A stretch of DNA of 64,000 bases, from positions 1,550,001 to 1,614,000 of the forward strand of contig NC_019908.1 of NCBI RefSeq assembly GCF_000325665.1. Reading direction: 5' to 3'. A model generated the notes under the pieces. It did no database searches. It saw only the letters and a program-made list of their open reading frames with translations, and had not been told where the DNA came from. Both the position numbers and the translations under genes were made by a program. This DNA is from Brachyspira pilosicoli P43/6/78. Lineage in GTDB: Bacteria; Spirochaetota; Brachyspiria; Brachyspirales; Brachyspiraceae. Below are positions 61,241 to 64,000 of the stretch, in pieces; position 1 is the first letter of the stretch; the number at the start of each line of letters is the position of its first letter.

Positions 61241-62680
61241 TTACATATCGCCTATAAACTTATACATTGGGAATTTTTTGCATAAAGCAGCTACTTTCTT
61301 AGCAACAGAAGCAACCACCTTTTCATCATTAGCATTACTTAATACTTCATCAATATATTGAGTAAGCTCCATAACATCTTTTTCTTTAAATCCTCTAGTA
61401 GTAATAGCAGGGGTACCAAGTCTAATACCGCTAGTAACCATTGGAGATTCTGTATCATAAGGTATGCCGTTTTTATTAATAGTGATATGAGCTTTATCTA
61501 AAACAGTTTCTGCAAGCTGACCTGTAATGCCTTTAGATTTTTTTACATCAACTAATATTAAATGAGTATCAGTACCGCCGGAAATAAGTTCATAACCTTT
61601 AGAAAGGAACATATTAGCCATAGCATCAGCATTTTTCAAAACCTGCTCTTGATATTTAACAAATTTAGGGTCAAGTGCTTCTTTGAAACATACAGCCTTA
61701 GCAGCTATAACATGCATCAAAGGTCCGCCTTGTATGCCAGGGAATATAGTTTTATCTATTTTTTTAGCTAATTCTTCTTCAGTAGAAATAATATATCCGC
61801 CGCGAGGTCCTCTTAAAGTTTTATGAGTAGTACCAGTAACAAAATGAGCATATGGTACAGGGCTAGGGTGAAGTCCAGTAGCAACTAAACCAGATATATG
61901 AGCCATGTCTACCATTAAATAAGCACCAACTTCATCTGCAATCTCTCTAAACTTTTTAAAATCTATTTGTCTAGGATAAGCACTTCCGCCTGTTACTATC
62001 AATTTAGGTTTTACTTTTTTAGCTATATCTCTTACTTCATCATAATCTATTTGCATAGTATCTTTTCTAACATTATAATGCTCGAACTTATAAATCTTTC
62101 CAGAGAAATTAACATTTTTACCATGAGTTAAATGTCCGCCGGAATCGAGTGATAATCCTAAACAAGTATCGCCTGGTTCTAATATAGCCATATAAACACC
62201 CATATTAGCTTGTGAACCAGAATGAGGCTGAACATTTATAAAAGGAGCTTTAAATAATTTTTTTGCTCTTTCTCTTGCTAAGTTCTCAACAACATCAACT
62301 TCACTGCATCCGCCATAATATCTTTTAGAAGGATAACCCTCAGCATATTTATTTGTAAATATAGAACCCTGTGCTTCCATAACAGCACGAGAAACTATAT
62401 TTTCACTAGCAATAAGTTCAAGTCCGTTTATCTCTCTCTTATACTCATTTTTCATTGCAGCAAATATCTCTCTGTCAGCACTCTTAAGAGGAACTTCTGA
62501 TACATAATATTTAGGAAGAGCAGCAACTTTTTTCTCGATTTTTTTCTCAACTTTTTTAGCAGCTTTCTTTACAGCAGAAGAAGCTTTCTTAGCAACAGTT
62601 TTTTTCTCTGCAGCTAATTTCTTGACAGTTTTCGATACTTTCTTTAATGAACCTTTAGTATTTTTTTTAGATACAGCCAT
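61241..62680 (-). CDS. glyA: Serine hydroxymethyltransferase with a basic N-terminal tail
   Basis: The enzyme interconverts serine and glycine with tetrahydrofolate and supplies one-carbon units. The catalytic part (about residues 60-479) is standard: [34 protein letters not shown] and the Schiff-base Lys 287 in [17 protein letters not shown]. The first 55 residues are an added Lys/Ala-rich tail ([20 protein letters not shown]), making 479 residues instead of about 415-420. A strong GGAGG lies 5 nt before ATG 62680, so the tail is translated. It resembles histone H1-like DNA-binding tails. Confidence 0.94.
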   Translation of the reverse strand: MAVSKKNTKGSLKKVSKTVKKLAAEKKTVAKKASSAVKKAAKKVEKKIEKKVAALPKYYVSEVPLKSADREIFAAMKNEYKREINGLELIASENIVSRAVMEAQGSIFTNKYAEGYPSKRYYGGCSEVDVVENLARERAKKLFKAPFINVQPHSGSQANMGVYMAILEPGDTCLGLSLDSGGHLTHGKNVNFSGKIYKFEHYNVRKDTMQIDYDEVRDIAKKVKPKLIVTGGSAYPRQIDFKKFREIADEVGAYLMVDMAHISGLVATGLHPSPVPYAHFVTGTTHKTLRGPRGGYIISTEEELAKKIDKTIFPGIQGGPLMHVIAAKAVCFKEALDPKFVKYQEQVLKNADAMANMFLSKGYELISGGTDTHLILVDVKKSKGITGQLAETVLDKAHITINKNGIPYDTESPMVTSGIRLGTPAITTRGFKEKDVMELTQYIDEVLSNANDEKVVASVAKKVAALCKKFPMYKFIGDM

Positions 62681-62897
62681 AATACCTCCAATGAAACTTT
62701 TATTATTAAAAAACTTTGATAATAAAAAATGATTAAATGATAATTTATATTAATGATATACCAACATCACTTTTTTTTCAATTAAAATGTTCAGTAATTT
62801 TAAATTATTTATTTTTCTTTTTATTATTTTTTGCGTTTTATTTATTATAATTTCGATATTAATTATAAATGTATAATTATTGCATATAGAGGGTTTT

Positions 62898-63959
62898 ATG
62901 AAAATAACTTTGGACATGTCTATTTCTAATTTGCTTGATTCTTTCGACAGAGAATTTGGAATTACTTTGGGAATATATAAAGGAGCTAAAAAATCTAATA
63001 ATATAAAATTGTTTGAAATAGCTGACCCTAGAAAAAATCAAAAAGCTTCTATTGTTATAGACAAAGATACTAGCGTAGAAACTTTAGAGGCTATGTTTAG
63101 AGATAAATTTGGTATAAGAGTGCAAGTTAAAGATAGAGATGGAAATACTGTAAGTCAATCAAGTACTTTAGGAGGAATAAGGAAATTATCTAAAGATTAT
63201 ATTGATGAAGATGAAAGACATAAAAAAATATCATTAGTAGATGATGATGATGAAGATGCAAATGAAGAAGATAATAAAGAAACTAAAAAAGAGTTAAATA
63301 AAAATACAAAGAAGAACACTGAAAAGAAAAAAAATAAAACTTATCTTTTAAACTTCCATTCAAATAAAACTAATAAACATATAACTAGTCCTGAAGAAAA
63401 AATAAAAGATATAGATAAATATTATTTAAACTTTCAAAGAACAGAAAGATATAAGGCTATGGTTAATCTTTTATCTTGTATGGAAGAGTCAAAACTATTA
63501 TATCCAGATTCTGAGGATTTAATAAATCATATAAATGATATAAAAATAAAATCTGTTAATATTTCTAATGTAAGCATTAAAAAAAGAAAATTTGCTATAT
63601 TTGTATTGATAATAATAACAGCAATATTTTCTCTCATTAGCATAGGAATATGGGGATTTGATTTCTATAACAAAATAAAAAGAGAGAAGATGATAGAAAG
63701 TATTATAAAAGATATTGATAATTTGCGTCTTCAAAAGGGAACTTTGATGGAAAGTGGAAATATTGCAGAAGCTAGTGCAATAGATGAAAATATTAACTCA
63801 AAATCTGAACAGATAAATATTATAAAAAACAATAAAAAAGTATCTCTTGCTTATTATTCTATATCGCTTGCTGTTTTACTTGCTATAATATTATCAATTT
63901 GTATGGTTAGACTCAATAAATTTGATGTTACATCATCGAGGTTTAGAAAAGATAATTAG
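62898..63959 (+). CDS. Two-span membrane protein of unknown function
   Basis: The 353-residue protein starts at ATG 62898, with AGAGGG six bases upstream; a TTG 18 bases earlier is less likely. Residues 1-90 form a small conserved-looking domain (KITLDMSISNLLDSFDREFG, then IRVQVKDRDGNTVSQ). An acidic then Lys-rich linker follows (about 105-150). Two membrane spans (about 235-258 and 320-340) enclose a charged coiled-coil-like segment (DNLRLQKGTLMESGNIAEAS). I do not recognise a family. Only 41 bp of the window follow it. Confidence 0.65.
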   Translation: MKITLDMSISNLLDSFDREFGITLGIYKGAKKSNNIKLFEIADPRKNQKASIVIDKDTSVETLEAMFRDKFGIRVQVKDRDGNTVSQSSTLGGIRKLSKDYIDEDERHKKISLVDDDDEDANEEDNKETKKELNKNTKKNTEKKKNKTYLLNFHSNKTNKHITSPEEKIKDIDKYYLNFQRTERYKAMVNLLSCMEESKLLYPDSEDLINHINDIKIKSVNISNVSIKKRKFAIFVLIIITAIFSLISIGIWGFDFYNKIKREKMIESIIKDIDNLRLQKGTLMESGNIAEASAIDENINSKSEQINIIKNNKKVSLAYYSISLAVLLAIILSICMVRLNKFDVTSSRFRKDN

Positions 63960-64000
63960 TTTTTAATAATATAAAACTATAAAAAAAGTAAGAAGCCTTG

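Overview
The window is a strongly AT-rich spirochaete chromosome segment, almost certainly Brachyspira. The genus call rests on the 16S gene, the codon bias, a RpoB carrying the Asn that makes spirochaetes naturally rifampicin resistant, and a single 16S gene with no 23S, 5S or spacer tRNA beside it, as known for Brachyspira. I cannot fix the species. There is no prophage, insertion sequence or CRISPR array.

Layout. 1-5.6 kb: ribose uptake and phosphorylation (rbsDACBK) with a divergent LacI-type repressor. 5.7-8.5 kb: three tandem secreted Gly/Tyr/Arg-repeat proteins, the last with a Spy/LTXXQ-like helical domain, then a VWA protein. 8.8-10.7 kb: solitary 16S operon on the minus strand with its own promoter, processing stem and terminator. 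11-16.6 kb: a winged-helix protein, a large Lys-rich/LysM membrane protein, a YkgJ Fe-S/Zn protein, an HD-GYP-like protein and a CheX-like protein. 16.8-19.2 kb: threonine aldolase and DAHP synthase, the latter behind a Phe/Tyr-rich leader peptide. 19.3-19.8 kb: repeat-filled intergenic DNA. 19.8-31.2 kb: the classical rpmG-trnW-secE-nusG-rplKAJL-rpoBC block (minus). 31.3-40.8 kb: an LtaS-like membrane protein, thiD, a pseudo-receiver/PilZ protein, a P1 peptidase, a LUD protein, an encapsulin nanocompartment with its ferritin-like cargo, ydcF and fabH. 40.8-55 kb: surface-glycan genes (GT8, FAD oxidoreductase, two GT-C-like membrane proteins, gmd-fcl, GT2) mixed with a methyltransferase, a thiolase and a MATE pump. 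55.3-64 kb: yajC-secDF, a TPR protein, nagB, a HAD phosphatase, a tailed glyA and a membrane protein.

The most unusual signal is a pair of paralogous minus-strand operons, 44.0-47.7 kb and 51.5-55.2 kb. Each starts with a consensus promoter, then a short upstream ORF that begins with AAAC tetranucleotide repeats (11 units in one, about 3 in the other) and ends overlapping the ATG of a GT-C-like membrane protein. The two upstream peptides are alignable, and the membrane proteins share an extracytoplasmic N-terminal module that also occurs in the LtaS-like protein at 31.4 kb. This looks like a phase-variable, translationally coupled glycan-modification family. A decayed copy of the 3' end of the thiolase gene sits on the far side of the first operon, suggesting cassette gain or rearrangement.

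Caution: eight loci have interrupted reading frames, seven of them by single-base shifts, most of these in or next to homopolymer tracts; they include nusG, which should be essential. Sequencing error is the simplest explanation, with transcriptional slippage as an alternative. Such genes are annotated over their reconstructed full span.
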